Origin: Paenibacillus brasilensis
GTDB taxonomy: Bacteria > Bacillota > Bacilli > Paenibacillales > Paenibacillaceae
Assembly: GCF_009363115.1 (NCBI RefSeq)
Contig: NZ_CP045298.1
Span: forward strand, 5,544,533-5,608,532
Direction: 5' to 3'
Length of the DNA: 64,000 nucleotides
Shown here: one piece after another, positions 8,183 to 16,188 of the stretch
How positions within the stretch are numbered: the first letter of the stretch is position 1
How the letters are laid out: each line of letters starts with the position of its first letter
Notes under the pieces: model-generated
The model's input: the letters and a program-made list of their open reading frames with translations, nothing else
What the model was told of the DNA's origin: nothing
Databases searched by the model: none
Translations under genes and position numbers: made by a program

Positions 8183-8833
8183 CTATTTAACATGCCCCAT
8201 CCGAATGATGGAATGCAACTCCGGCCAAGGCAAAAGCTCCATCAGCCTGTCCAGCTGCTCCTCTGCCCAAATGTTACTGATCAGCAGTTGCTTGAGTATC
8301 ACGAGATGACGCTGTGGATCACGCTTCATGACCTCTGCAATCGCTCTATATCGGTCAGGGCGATTTCGCAACAGATTAAACAGCAACTCGTGACTGAGTG
8401 GCATCAGATGTAGTGAAGCACGCCCCAAATTAAGCTGGATTCCTGCCGACCAAAGGAGCCGCTCGATCTCCAAGCGGTATAAGGCTCCGCCACAGAGTAC
8501 TTCGAATCCCCCCACCAGCTCAACTGGAAATCCCTCCAGCTCATAATGGCTTAGCAATGAAACGTACGAGCCGCTGCGGTCAACCTGCTGTTGATCTATA
8601 TTTACACCCAGGGGGTGAGCATGAAGCTTCTTTGCTGCCTGAATATCCGCATAAATATCAATGTCCCGAGGCAGGCGATCCAGCTCAACTCCCTGCACCA
8701 GTAGTGAACAGCTTCCTCCCAGCATCCACGGAACAGACACTGTTGACCAACGATCAGCCAAGTGACTCAGCGCAGCTGTCAAATCGTGAGGCAGCCTGTT
8801 TAATAGCGCCGATGATATAGCCTCCTTCAACAT
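8183..8833 (-). CDS. nucleotidyltransferase-fold protein
   Basis: This 216-aa protein contains the minimal nucleotidyltransferase signature MLGGSCSLLVQGVELDRLPRD-ID-IYAD near residues 37-60. That is GGS followed by the DxD metal-binding pair (DID). The downstream helical part is divergent. Such proteins include antibiotic adenylyltransferase-like and toxin-antitoxin-like families, but no antitoxin partner lies beside it. The ATG at 8833 follows AAGGAGG at 5 nt. It lies upstream of the ferredoxin gene with a 43-bp gap, possibly in one transcript. Specific role unknown. Confidence 0.6.
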   Translation of the reverse strand: MLKEAISSALLNRLPHDLTAALSHLADRWSTVSVPWMLGGSCSLLVQGVELDRLPRDIDIYADIQAAKKLHAHPLGVNIDQQQVDRSGSYVSLLSHYELEGFPVELVGGFEVLCGGALYRLEIERLLWSAGIQLNLGRASLHLMPLSHELLFNLLRNRPDRYRAIAEVMKRDPQRHLVILKQLLISNIWAEEQLDRLMELLPWPELHSIIRMGHVK

Positions 8834-8949
8834 TGTTTCCTCCTTACTGTCTTTCAACCCGTTTCCTATTGGGCATCATTATATCATGTTCAGCATGGTA
8901 GTTCGATATTTTGTGTAGTGAAAAAGAGGGCAAAAGCTGCTGCATATAT

Positions 8950-8981
8950 AAAAAAAACCGCGAACCTGCCCGATTCACGGT
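8950..8981 (-). terminator. terminator after spoVIF
   Basis: An 8-bp stem (ACCGTGAA/TTCGCGGT on the minus strand, 8957-8964 with 8974-8981) is followed by a run of T (8950-8957). Confidence 0.8.
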
Positions 8982-9010
8982 AAAACCTGGCCATTTGCGG
9001 CCAATCTTTT

Positions 9011-9286
9011 TTATTTTTTCATCATCATTTTCATTAACGCTTCCATGTTGGAAGAATTCATTCCGCTCTTTTTGACGGCACTGACAATATCCCTTACTGT
9101 ATCTTCCGACACCGGAATGTTGGCCATTGCAGATACCTGCCTTATAAGCTGACGCAGCTGTGCTTCATTTTGAAGCGTGTCCGCCTTCACCGTGCCTGCC
9201 AGCTTTTTTACTGCATTCTCGGATATGTTTTTGCCGCCTTTTTTGTTAATGGCCTTCAACGCTTCTTTCGGAAAGTTTTTATTCAC
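9011..9286 (-). CDS. spoVIF: stage VI sporulation protein F-like
   Basis: This 91-aa basic protein resembles SpoVIF (YjcC) of B. subtilis, which acts late in coat maturation in the mother cell under sigma-K/GerR-linked control. The matching part is the C-terminal half: LRQLIRQVSAMANIPVSED, then a helix ending NMEALMKMMMKK. The start is taken as GTG at 9286 because GGAGGGGAG lies directly upstream. A TTG at 9313 would leave the ribosome site inside the gene. It sits alone between gpsA and the nucleotidyltransferase gene, with its own terminator. Confidence 0.72.
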   Translation of the reverse strand: MNKNFPKEALKAINKKGGKNISENAVKKLAGTVKADTLQNEAQLRQLIRQVSAMANIPVSEDTVRDIVSAVKKSGMNSSNMEALMKMMMKK

Positions 9287-9380
9287 AATCTCCCCTCCTC
9301 CGCCATTGCTCAACTCAGTCTATGAATGGTGGAGATAAAAGGTGATTAAGCTTACAAAAGACATGCCTAATGCCTAACTA

Positions 9381-9428
9381 AAAAAGGCTATCTCATTCGT
9401 AGAAAAATCTACTTACGAGACAGCCTTT
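9381..9428 (-). terminator. terminator after gpsA
   Basis: A long stem (AAAGGCTGTCTCG... against ...GAGATAGCCTTT, 9381-9395 with 9415-9428) is followed by a T-run on the minus strand. Confidence 0.85.
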
Positions 9429-9459
9429 ACTATACATTACTTTTGGGATCATCCGGTCT

Positions 9460-10500
9460 TTATGAATGCCATTGCTCCCAAGTTTGCAGCGGCATGACTT
9501 CCATCTCGGTTTTAGGGTCACGACCCATCAGGGCCTCGACAGCTTTGCGGACGTCACGTCCTTCGAACAGCACCCCATACAGTACTTCTGTAATAGGCAT
9601 CTGAACGCCCAGCTTTTGTGAGATAGCGTATGCCGCTTTTGTTGTGCGAATGCCCTCTACCACCATGCCCATGGATTCCAGCACAGCCTCAAGCTGTTGA
9701 CCCTGTCCCAATAACGAACCTGCGCGCCAGTTGCGGCTGTGACGGCTCGTTGCAGTGACAACAAGGTCACCAATGCCAGCCAGGCCAGCAAAGGTCAAAG
9801 GATTAGCGCCCATCTCAACCCCGGCACGGGTAATCTCAGCTAACCCACGGGTCAATAATGCCGCTTTGGCATTATCACCGAAGCCAAGTCCGTCTGACAT
9901 TCCCGCGCCTAGAGCGATTATATTTTTTAACGCCCCGGACAGCTCTACGCCAAGCAAATCACGGTTTGTATATACCCGAAAATAGGAGTTCATGAACAGC
10001 TCCTGTGCTACCTGTGCTGCCTTCTCATTGGAGGAAGCTACAACGACCGTTGTCGGGCATTTTCGCACCACTTCCTCCGCATGACTCGGACCAGACAGCA
10101 CGGCAATATCACCCTCCGCGATTTCCAGCTCTTCCGAGATCACCGTGGACATACGCTTGAGCGTTTCGGTTTCAAAGCCTTTAATGGCGTGTACCACCAG
10201 CATATCCTTGGTAAAGTGGTCCTTTAGACTACGTGTTACCTGGCGAGCTGCAGACGAAGGAGATACGATAATAACAGCTTTTGCACCAGATACGGCAGCC
10301 TCCATATCGGTTGTAGCTGTAATTCGATCCGACAAAATGGAGCCGGGCAAATATTGCTCATTCGTATGCTTTTCATTGATTTCAGCTGCTTGCTGCTCAT
10401 TTCTCGTCCAGACAGAGACATCGTTGTTATTGGCCGCAAGAACGGAAGCCAGGGCTGTTCCCCAGCTACCCGCGACCAGCACAGCTATTTTCTCAGACAA
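9460..10500 (-). CDS. gpsA: NAD(P)-dependent glycerol-3-phosphate dehydrogenase
   Basis: This 346-aa enzyme reduces dihydroxyacetone phosphate to sn-glycerol-3-phosphate for phospholipid synthesis. The length matches GpsA. Recognisable parts are GPSHAEEV, the catalytic lysine in ELSGALKNIIALGAGM, and RNWRAG. The nucleotide-binding motif normally GAGSWG reads VAGSWG here: Val9, codon GTC at 10474-10476. The first glycine of GxGxxG is therefore replaced. Translation starts at TTG 10500 after AAAGGAGGAG. The start overlaps the plsY 3' end by 8 bp, so the two phospholipid genes are coupled in a der-plsY-gpsA operon. Confidence 0.95.
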   Translation of the reverse strand: MSEKIAVLVAGSWGTALASVLAANNNDVSVWTRNEQQAAEINEKHTNEQYLPGSILSDRITATTDMEAAVSGAKAVIIVSPSSAARQVTRSLKDHFTKDMLVVHAIKGFETETLKRMSTVISEELEIAEGDIAVLSGPSHAEEVVRKCPTTVVVASSNEKAAQVAQELFMNSYFRVYTNRDLLGVELSGALKNIIALGAGMSDGLGFGDNAKAALLTRGLAEITRAGVEMGANPLTFAGLAGIGDLVVTATSRHSRNWRAGSLLGQGQQLEAVLESMGMVVEGIRTTKAAYAISQKLGVQMPITEVLYGVLFEGRDVRKAVEALMGRDPKTEMEVMPLQTWEQWHS

Positions 10501-11101
10501 GACGATCTCCTCCTTTGGAGCCAAGCTTATTTTCATTTCCCCGGACCAGCTTGACGATATTGGTACGGTGTCTCCACACAGCAAACAAGCAAATGACTAA
10601 AGCTGTCCAAAAGAATGGCCATTCATATCCAAGTACAAGCAAAATCCAGGGGGTCAGAATGACAAAAATCAGTGATCCAAGGGACACATAGCGTGTGATC
10701 ACAATAGCAAGAATCGCAATGATCCCGGCATATAAAGCGGGAAGCAAGGTCAGCGATGCTAATACACCGATAGCGGTAGCAATACCTTTTCCTCCGCGAA
10801 AGTGAAAATATACCGGCCAGTTATGGCCCGCAATCGCCGCGATGCCGCACAAACCCGATAGCCAGGAAGATTCTCCACCCAGCCAGTGCCCCAACAGCAC
10901 CGCCATAACCCCTTTAAGTACATCCAGCAGCAGTACCAGAATAGCTGGGCCTTTTCCCAGCACGCGCAGCGTATTCGTCGCACCGGCATTGCCGCTTCCA
11001 TGCTGGCGAATGTCGATTCCTTTTAATTTTCCATACAGCAAACTAAAGCTGACAGAGCCAAGCAGGTAACTGAGTAGTATAGCAACGATCTGTAAAATCA
11101 A
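10493..11101 (-). CDS. plsY: glycerol-3-phosphate acyltransferase PlsY
   Basis: This 202-aa integral membrane enzyme transfers acyl from acyl-phosphate to glycerol-3-phosphate, the first step of phosphatidic acid synthesis. Family motifs are visible: GSGNAGATNTLR (residues 36-47), the glycine-rich GHNWPVYFHFRGGKGIAT near residue 92, and five to six hydrophobic segments. It lies directly downstream of der and overlaps gpsA, which makes its substrate. The C-terminal basic tail (GNENKLGSKGGDRLV) contains the gpsA ribosome site. Confidence 0.95.
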   Translation of the reverse strand: MILQIVAILLSYLLGSVSFSLLYGKLKGIDIRQHGSGNAGATNTLRVLGKGPAILVLLLDVLKGVMAVLLGHWLGGESSWLSGLCGIAAIAGHNWPVYFHFRGGKGIATAIGVLASLTLLPALYAGIIAILAIVITRYVSLGSLIFVILTPWILLVLGYEWPFFWTALVICLFAVWRHRTNIVKLVRGNENKLGSKGGDRLV

Positions 11102-11112
11102 CCTATTCGCTC

Positions 11113-12435
11113 CTAACTTTCGTCAGACTTGCGCCGTGTAAAGATACGAATTGGAGTCCCCTCGAAATTGAAGGCGGCGCGAATTTTGTTCTCCAGATAA
11201 CGCTCATAAGAGAAGTGCATGATTTCCGGATCATTAACAAATACAACCATTGTAGGCGGCTTGACAGCAACCTGGGTCACATAGTTAATGCGCAGACGGC
11301 GTCCTTTATCTGTTGGTGGAGGATTGATCGCCACTGCATCGGAAATGACATCATTCAGCAAATGCGTCTGAATTCGCATGACATGCTGCTGCGCCACATG
11401 CTGTACAACCGGAAGCAGCTTTTGCAAGCGTTGCTTCGTTTTGGCAGACAAAAATACAATCGGAGCATACGTCATGAACAGGAAGTGATCGCGGATTTTA
11501 GTTTCAAACTGATGCATCGTTTTATCGTCTTTATCCACGACATCCCATTTGTTAACAACAAACAGCGATGCTTTACCCGCCTCATAAGCATAGCCGGCAA
11601 TGTGCTTATCCTGCTCAATAATACCTTCCTCACCGTTAATTACGACCAGCACAACATCTGCACGCTCGATAGCTCGCATGGCACGCATAACACTATATTT
11701 TTCTGTCGTTTCATATACTTTGCCGCGTTTGCGCATTCCAGCCGTATCAATCAGTACATATTTCTGGCCGTCTTTTTCAAAAGGCGTATCAATCGCATCA
11801 CGTGTCGTGCCTGCAATATCACTAACAATAACCCGTTCTTCTCCCAGAATGGCGTTAACGAGTGAAGATTTACCTACGTTCGGGCGACCGATCAAAGCGA
11901 CACGAATCACGTCCTCATCATAGTGCTCTTCTTCAAGCTCAGGCAAATTGGACGTAATTGCATCTAACAGATCACCTATACCTGTACCGTGGCTACCGGA
12001 AACAGGGATAGGATCTCCAAATCCATAAGAGTAAAACTCATAAATCAGATCGGCACGATTGAGGTTGTCCACTTTGTTTACCGCTACAATGATCGGTTTA
12101 CCCGAACGATACAGCATTTGAGCTACCTCTTCATCCGATTGCGTAATTCCTGCTTTCGCATCACTCATGAATACGATAACATCTGCTTCTTCTATTGCGA
12201 GTTCGGCTTGCATACGGATGGATTTCAAAATGATATCCTCACCATCAATTTCAATCCCGCCGGTATCAATAATACTGAAGGATTTACCATTCCATTCCGA
12301 TATACCGTATATCCGATCACGGGTGATTCCAGGTTTATCTTCCACGATAGACAAACGATCCCCGATAATCCGATTAAAAATAGTGGACTTTCCCACATTC
12401 GGGCGACCAACGATAGCCACAACGGGTCTTGCCAT
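11113..12435 (-). CDS. der: ribosome biogenesis GTPase Der (EngA)
   Basis: This 440-aa essential GTPase has two tandem G domains that act in 50S subunit maturation. G1 motifs GRPNVGKST and GRPNVGKSS occur near residues 10 and 184, G3 motifs are DTGG and DTAG, and G4 motifs are NKVD and NKWD. A KH-like C-terminal domain follows (INYVTQVAVKPPT). The start at 12435 follows AGGAGGAG at 7 nt; the upstream in-frame extension has no ribosome site. It heads the der-plsY-gpsA operon. Confidence 0.97.
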   Translation of the reverse strand: MARPVVAIVGRPNVGKSTIFNRIIGDRLSIVEDKPGITRDRIYGISEWNGKSFSIIDTGGIEIDGEDIILKSIRMQAELAIEEADVIVFMSDAKAGITQSDEEVAQMLYRSGKPIIVAVNKVDNLNRADLIYEFYSYGFGDPIPVSGSHGTGIGDLLDAITSNLPELEEEHYDEDVIRVALIGRPNVGKSSLVNAILGEERVIVSDIAGTTRDAIDTPFEKDGQKYVLIDTAGMRKRGKVYETTEKYSVMRAMRAIERADVVLVVINGEEGIIEQDKHIAGYAYEAGKASLFVVNKWDVVDKDDKTMHQFETKIRDHFLFMTYAPIVFLSAKTKQRLQKLLPVVQHVAQQHVMRIQTHLLNDVISDAVAINPPPTDKGRRLRINYVTQVAVKPPTMVVFVNDPEIMHFSYERYLENKIRAAFNFEGTPIRIFTRRKSDES

Positions 12436-12514
12436 AAATTCACTCCTCCTGACATTCTCAGCTATCATCATAGCAAAAAACATTCTTATTGGCGATATTG
12501 GTCACGTAACAACA

Positions 12515-12541
12515 ATCGGCGAACCCTCTGGGTCCGCCGAT
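12515..12541 (-). terminator. terminator after rpsA
   Basis: The stem ATCGGCG/CGCCGAT plus an inner CCC/GGG pair is followed on the minus strand by TTGTTGTT. Confidence 0.65.
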
Positions 12542-12581
12542 GGTGTACGTTATGCTTATTATAAAGTGTATTGATTCAAAC

Positions 12582-13808
12582 TCATTTAAATTTGTTCAGC
12601 TTATCACCAAAACGTTCGCCAAGCGTAATGCTCAGACCGGAATTGTTGAGCGATACGTTAGGATTGTTCAGTTCCTCACGAGGCGCACGAGCTGCACGTG
12701 GTGCTCTTTCTGCTTTTGGAGCCACTTCAGGAGCTTCTTCAGTTTCTTTGATGCTCAGGCTAACACGTTTCTCAGAAGGATTCATTTCAAGAATTTTAAC
12801 TTTCACTTCTTGTCCTTCTTCCAGAACCTCTTGTGGAGTTCCGATGTGTTTGTGGGAAATTTGGGAAATATGAACCAAACCTTCTACGCCAGGAGCGATT
12901 TCAACGAATGCCCCGAAGTTAACCAGACGTTTTACAACACCAGTTACGATATCATTGTTGTTAAATTGTCCAGCAGCGGATTCCCAAGGACCAGGCTGTG
13001 CAGCTTTCATGCTCAGGCTGATTTTTCCTTTTTCAGGGTCTACCTTCAGCACTTTTACTTTTACTTGATCTCCTTCAGAAACAGCATCAGAAGGCTTATC
13101 AACATGAGTCCAAGCGATTTCAGATACGTGAACCAAACCGTCCACGCCACCTACGTCTACAAAAGCACCAAACTGAGTGAGACGTTGAACCGTACCTACG
13201 ATTTCTTGTCCTTCTTTCAGCTCAGCCATTACTTTTTGCTTGTTGGCTTCAAATTCTGCTTCCAGAACGTCTTTTTGAGAAAGAATCACTTTGTTGTTTT
13301 CGCGATCCAGCTCTTTTACAACAACACGCAATGTGCGGCCTTTGTAATCGCTGAAATCTTCAACGAAATGACGTTCTACCATGGATGCAGGAATGAATCC
13401 ACGAACACCCACGTCTACCACGATGCCGCCTTTAACGACGTCGTTTACTACGACTTCAAACACTTCTTTGCTTTCGAACAGCTGCTCCAGCTTTTCCCAA
13501 GCATTTTCACTGTCGATTGCACGTTTGGACAGAACAAGCTTTTCTTTGGCATCATCAATGCTAATGATTCTAGCTTCGACTTCTTGGCCTACTTGTACTG
13601 CTTCTTCTGCGTTATCCAGACCAGAAGACAACTCGCGAATTGGAATAACTCCATCGTATTTATATCCAATGCTTACTACCGCTTGGTTATCTTCCAATTT
13701 CACGATCGTACCCTTAACGGTATCACCTTTTTTTAGGGAGACGATTTGATCGAGCTCGTCTTGATTTGCCGCTTCAGCAGCTTCTTGATTTTTAATTTCT
13801 TCCGACAT
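12582..13808 (-). CDS. rpsA: 30S ribosomal protein S1 homolog, four S1 domains
   Basis: This 408-aa protein has four S1 RNA-binding repeats (about residues 26-97, 113-180, 198-267 and 283-353), as in B. subtilis YpfD. The third and fourth repeats show the classic FGAFVDVGGVDGLVHVSEIAW and FGAFVEIAPGVEGLVHISQIS stretches. A charged Ala/Pro/Arg-rich tail (about 360-408) follows. The ATG is preceded by GAGGAGGGTATTGAC. It probably helps mRNA binding and may not be a stoichiometric ribosomal protein, as argued for other low-GC Gram-positives. It is separated from plsC by 120 bp and has its own terminator. Confidence 0.95.
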   Translation of the reverse strand: MSEEIKNQEAAEAANQDELDQIVSLKKGDTVKGTIVKLEDNQAVVSIGYKYDGVIPIRELSSGLDNAEEAVQVGQEVEARIISIDDAKEKLVLSKRAIDSENAWEKLEQLFESKEVFEVVVNDVVKGGIVVDVGVRGFIPASMVERHFVEDFSDYKGRTLRVVVKELDRENNKVILSQKDVLEAEFEANKQKVMAELKEGQEIVGTVQRLTQFGAFVDVGGVDGLVHVSEIAWTHVDKPSDAVSEGDQVKVKVLKVDPEKGKISLSMKAAQPGPWESAAGQFNNNDIVTGVVKRLVNFGAFVEIAPGVEGLVHISQISHKHIGTPQEVLEEGQEVKVKILEMNPSEKRVSLSIKETEEAPEVAPKAERAPRAARAPREELNNPNVSLNNSGLSITLGERFGDKLNKFK

Positions 13809-13928
13809 GTCAATACCCTCCTCAATTCAAAAAAACCATTTATTTAAACCTGCGCATGGCAGAGTTCAAAACATCAATTAAACTTTTGTCCTAGTTTTCC
13901 GAGCTTAGACATAATTCATGCAAGCCTT

Positions 13929-14522
13929 TCAGTTATTCGTAGGCTTGCCTGTTTCCTTCATCGTACGGATACGTGACATAATTGCTTCTGTCGCCAATTC
14001 AAGCGGGTCTCCCTCGATATCAGCACCCTTTTGGTAAGCATCCAAATTGACTGGCTTGCCGTATATCACTTTCGTTTTACGGAAAAGCTTGTAATCACCA
14101 ACAATGGCGACTGGAACGGCAGCCGCTCCACTGCGCAGCGCAAAGCTGGCGGCACCCTTTTTTCCAATTCCTCCAGCTCCCCTTGAGCCTTCGGGGAAGA
14201 TCCCCATCACCTTGCCGTCACGCAAAATGTTCAATGCCAGCTTGATGGATTCCTTACTCACACCACCACGTTTGACTGGAAAAGCTCCCAGCTTGTCGAT
14301 CAGTGGACCCAGCACGGGAATATTAAACAGCTCGGCTTTTGCCATAAAGTGAACCTTTCGCTTCAGCAAAATACCAACTGTAGGAGGGTCAAAATTACTA
14401 ATATGATTAGAGCACAACAATACTCCGCCTTCAGCAGGGACATTATCCCTGCCTACCGCCTCGAGTCTAAACAAAATGCGGTAAATGAGACGCAAAATAC
14501 TGGCGCATATCGTATATATCAT
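13929..14522 (-). CDS. plsC: 1-acyl-sn-glycerol-3-phosphate acyltransferase
   Basis: This 197-aa membrane-associated enzyme makes phosphatidic acid from lysophosphatidic acid. It has the acyltransferase boxes NHISNFDP (the HxxxxD motif, near residue 40) and FPEGSRG (near residue 110). An N-terminal hydrophobic helix (IYTICASILRLIYRILF) anchors it. The ATG at 14522 overlaps the cmk stop (ATGA), and GGGGAG lies 8 nt upstream, so it is coupled to cmk. An upstream in-frame ATG would start inside cmk without a ribosome site. Confidence 0.93.
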   Translation of the reverse strand: MIYTICASILRLIYRILFRLEAVGRDNVPAEGGVLLCSNHISNFDPPTVGILLKRKVHFMAKAELFNIPVLGPLIDKLGAFPVKRGGVSKESIKLALNILRDGKVMGIFPEGSRGAGGIGKKGAASFALRSGAAAVPVAIVGDYKLFRKTKVIYGKPVNLDAYQKGADIEGDPLELATEAIMSRIRTMKETGKPTNN

Positions 14523-15226
14523 TGGCTGATCTCCCCATCCTTCTTCGCCATGCAATAAGATACGATCGTATCCACGACATCCTGAATGCCCAAATGGGTC
14601 GTATCCAGTACGATGGCGTCCTCACTGCAACGAAGTGGGGATACATCCCTTTCCTCGTCAAACTTGTCACGTGCGGCAATGTCACGTTCGAGCTGCTCCA
14701 GAGTGATATCATCAGCTCCGTTCAATTCTTTAAAACGCCGAGAAGCACGTTCCTGAACACTTGCGGTCATGAATATCTTAACTTCCGCATCGGGAAGCAC
14801 AGTTGTTCCAATGTCCCGCCCGTCCATAACGACGCCCTTACGCGCAGCCATTTCACGCTGGTTTTCAGTCAAACGTGTGCGTAAACCCGCAATACTTGAA
14901 AACTGTGATACCTTGCTGGTCACTTCCATAGAGCGGATTATTGTGGTTACATCTTCCCCGTTACAATAAACCTTTTGGCCTGCGGGGTCCGGTACTAATT
15001 CAATCACCAGCTCAGGTACATGTTGAAGCACTTTTTCTACATTTTCCGCCGGAATTTCCTTGCACATCATGTACCAAGTTGCTGCCCGGTACATGGCTCC
15101 GGTGTCCACATATACATAAGATAGTGCTTTCGCCACCAAGCGGGCCACTGTACTTTTCCCTGCACCAGCAGGTCCATCAATAGCTACATTTATTTTATTG
15201 TTTAAAGATACATGCTGCCTTGCCAA
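14519..15226 (-). CDS. cmk: cytidylate kinase
   Basis: This 235-aa enzyme phosphorylates CMP/dCMP. It has the P-loop DGPAGAGKST (near residue 18), DTGAMYR in the CMP-binding region, and MDGRDIGTTVLPDA (near residue 133). The LID region RASRRFKEL also matches. It starts at TTG 15226 after TAGGAGG. The cmk-plsC pair is conserved in Bacillales, linking nucleotide and lipid metabolism genes in one transcript. Confidence 0.96.
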   Translation of the reverse strand: MARQHVSLNNKINVAIDGPAGAGKSTVARLVAKALSYVYVDTGAMYRAATWYMMCKEIPAENVEKVLQHVPELVIELVPDPAGQKVYCNGEDVTTIIRSMEVTSKVSQFSSIAGLRTRLTENQREMAARKGVVMDGRDIGTTVLPDAEVKIFMTASVQERASRRFKELNGADDITLEQLERDIAARDKFDEERDVSPLRCSEDAIVLDTTHLGIQDVVDTIVSYCMAKKDGEISQ

Positions 15227-15254
15227 CGGGGAATTCCTCCTAACCTAACCTCAA

Positions 15255-15276
15255 GAAAAAAGCAGGCATTGCCTGC
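15255..15276 (-). terminator. terminator after the PilZ gene
   Basis: GCAGGC-AAT-GCCTGC (15262-15276) is followed by six T on the minus strand. Confidence 0.85.
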
Positions 15277-15355
15277 GACGTGAAAATTATACCACACATT
15301 TATAGACGATGCAAAATGAACGGCAGGTTTACTGAAAAAGAAGACGCTTGGTGGA

Positions 15356-16024
15356 TTACGCTCTTTCCCGAAATTCCAGCTGTTTCTCGAAGCAATATTT
15401 AATCAGTTTTTGGCGTTCCTGGTCAGCAATTTTCTCATATTTCAACATGATGAGCCTGCGGCCATTTTCCATTTCCTGAATGCGTACAACTTCAGACTGG
15501 AATGAAACATGCTCCAGCGTGCCGTTTTTATACGGAACCAAAATCCAGCAGGACAAGGATTCTCCTTCTTCTAGCTGCTGCGCTTCCTGTGTCTGAAAAG
15601 AAACGCCCCCGCCTCCTACATCGTGCGTCTCTGCTACAAACCTTGATTCGTTTACACCGTACTTTACCGCAATTTCCAGGTTGGCCTTAACCCGGAGATA
15701 GTTTCGACGCTGAATTTTGCTGATGCTGTCCGGTTCCGGCTTTTGAATGCGAACCATCCGCAGCACATCCTCTTTAAAGCCCGTGACATGCGTGTTAAAA
15801 TAGTTTTTAATTCCGCCCTCACTCATAAAAAATATGGATAACTCTTCCCCCAAAAACAGCTTTTTCAAATGCCCACTCGTTTGTGACATGGGGATTTCAA
15901 TCAGAAAATTCTGTGAGTCCTCTTCCGCAATACGCGATTTGAATTCAAAAAGTTCATCCTTGTGATCGTTACCAGCCACTTGTATGTATAACACATCATT
16001 AATTTTAGGAAACAAACCATTCAC
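15356..16024 (-). CDS. ypfA: PilZ-domain c-di-GMP receptor, YpfA/MotI-like
   Basis: This 222-aa protein has an N-terminal YcgR-like domain and a C-terminal PilZ domain. The PilZ RxxxR-type motif is at QRRNYLRVKA (near residue 103). The usual D/NxSxxG motif reads DVGGGGVSF (near residue 137), with Gly in place of Ser. In B. subtilis the equivalent gene (dgrA/motI), also between ypeB and cmk, binds c-di-GMP and slows the flagellar motor. The start is GTG at 16024, with only a modest ribosome site (AAGGAC), so it is somewhat uncertain. It is a single-gene unit ending in a terminator. Confidence 0.82.
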   Translation of the reverse strand: MNGLFPKINDVLYIQVAGNDHKDELFEFKSRIAEEDSQNFLIEIPMSQTSGHLKKLFLGEELSIFFMSEGGIKNYFNTHVTGFKEDVLRMVRIQKPEPDSISKIQRRNYLRVKANLEIAVKYGVNESRFVAETHDVGGGGVSFQTQEAQQLEEGESLSCWILVPYKNGTLEHVSFQSEVVRIQEMENGRRLIMLKYEKIADQERQKLIKYCFEKQLEFRERA

Positions 16025-16120
16025 CGTCCTTGTCCATTAAACGCTCTAATTAAGGTCTATAATACCACGACTTTATTCCTATTTTAAGAATTTTATTTGT
16101 TAAAACCATGACTAAAGTGC

Positions 16121-16148
16121 AAAAAACCTCCTTAATTCAAGGAGGTTT
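16121..16148 (-). terminator. terminator after ypeB
   Basis: AAACCTCCTT-GAATT-AAGGAGGTTTTTT on the minus strand, a 10-bp stem with T-run. Confidence 0.88.
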
Positions 16149-16188
16149 AGAGCGATTAATGATTCATTTCTTCACACAACAGCACTAA

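Noticed and set aside
12540..13736. 398-codon open frame antisense to rpsA
   Set aside because: It lies entirely opposite the S1 gene, has no ribosome site, and its composition (many Phe, Asn, Tyr) is what the complement of biased S1 codons gives.
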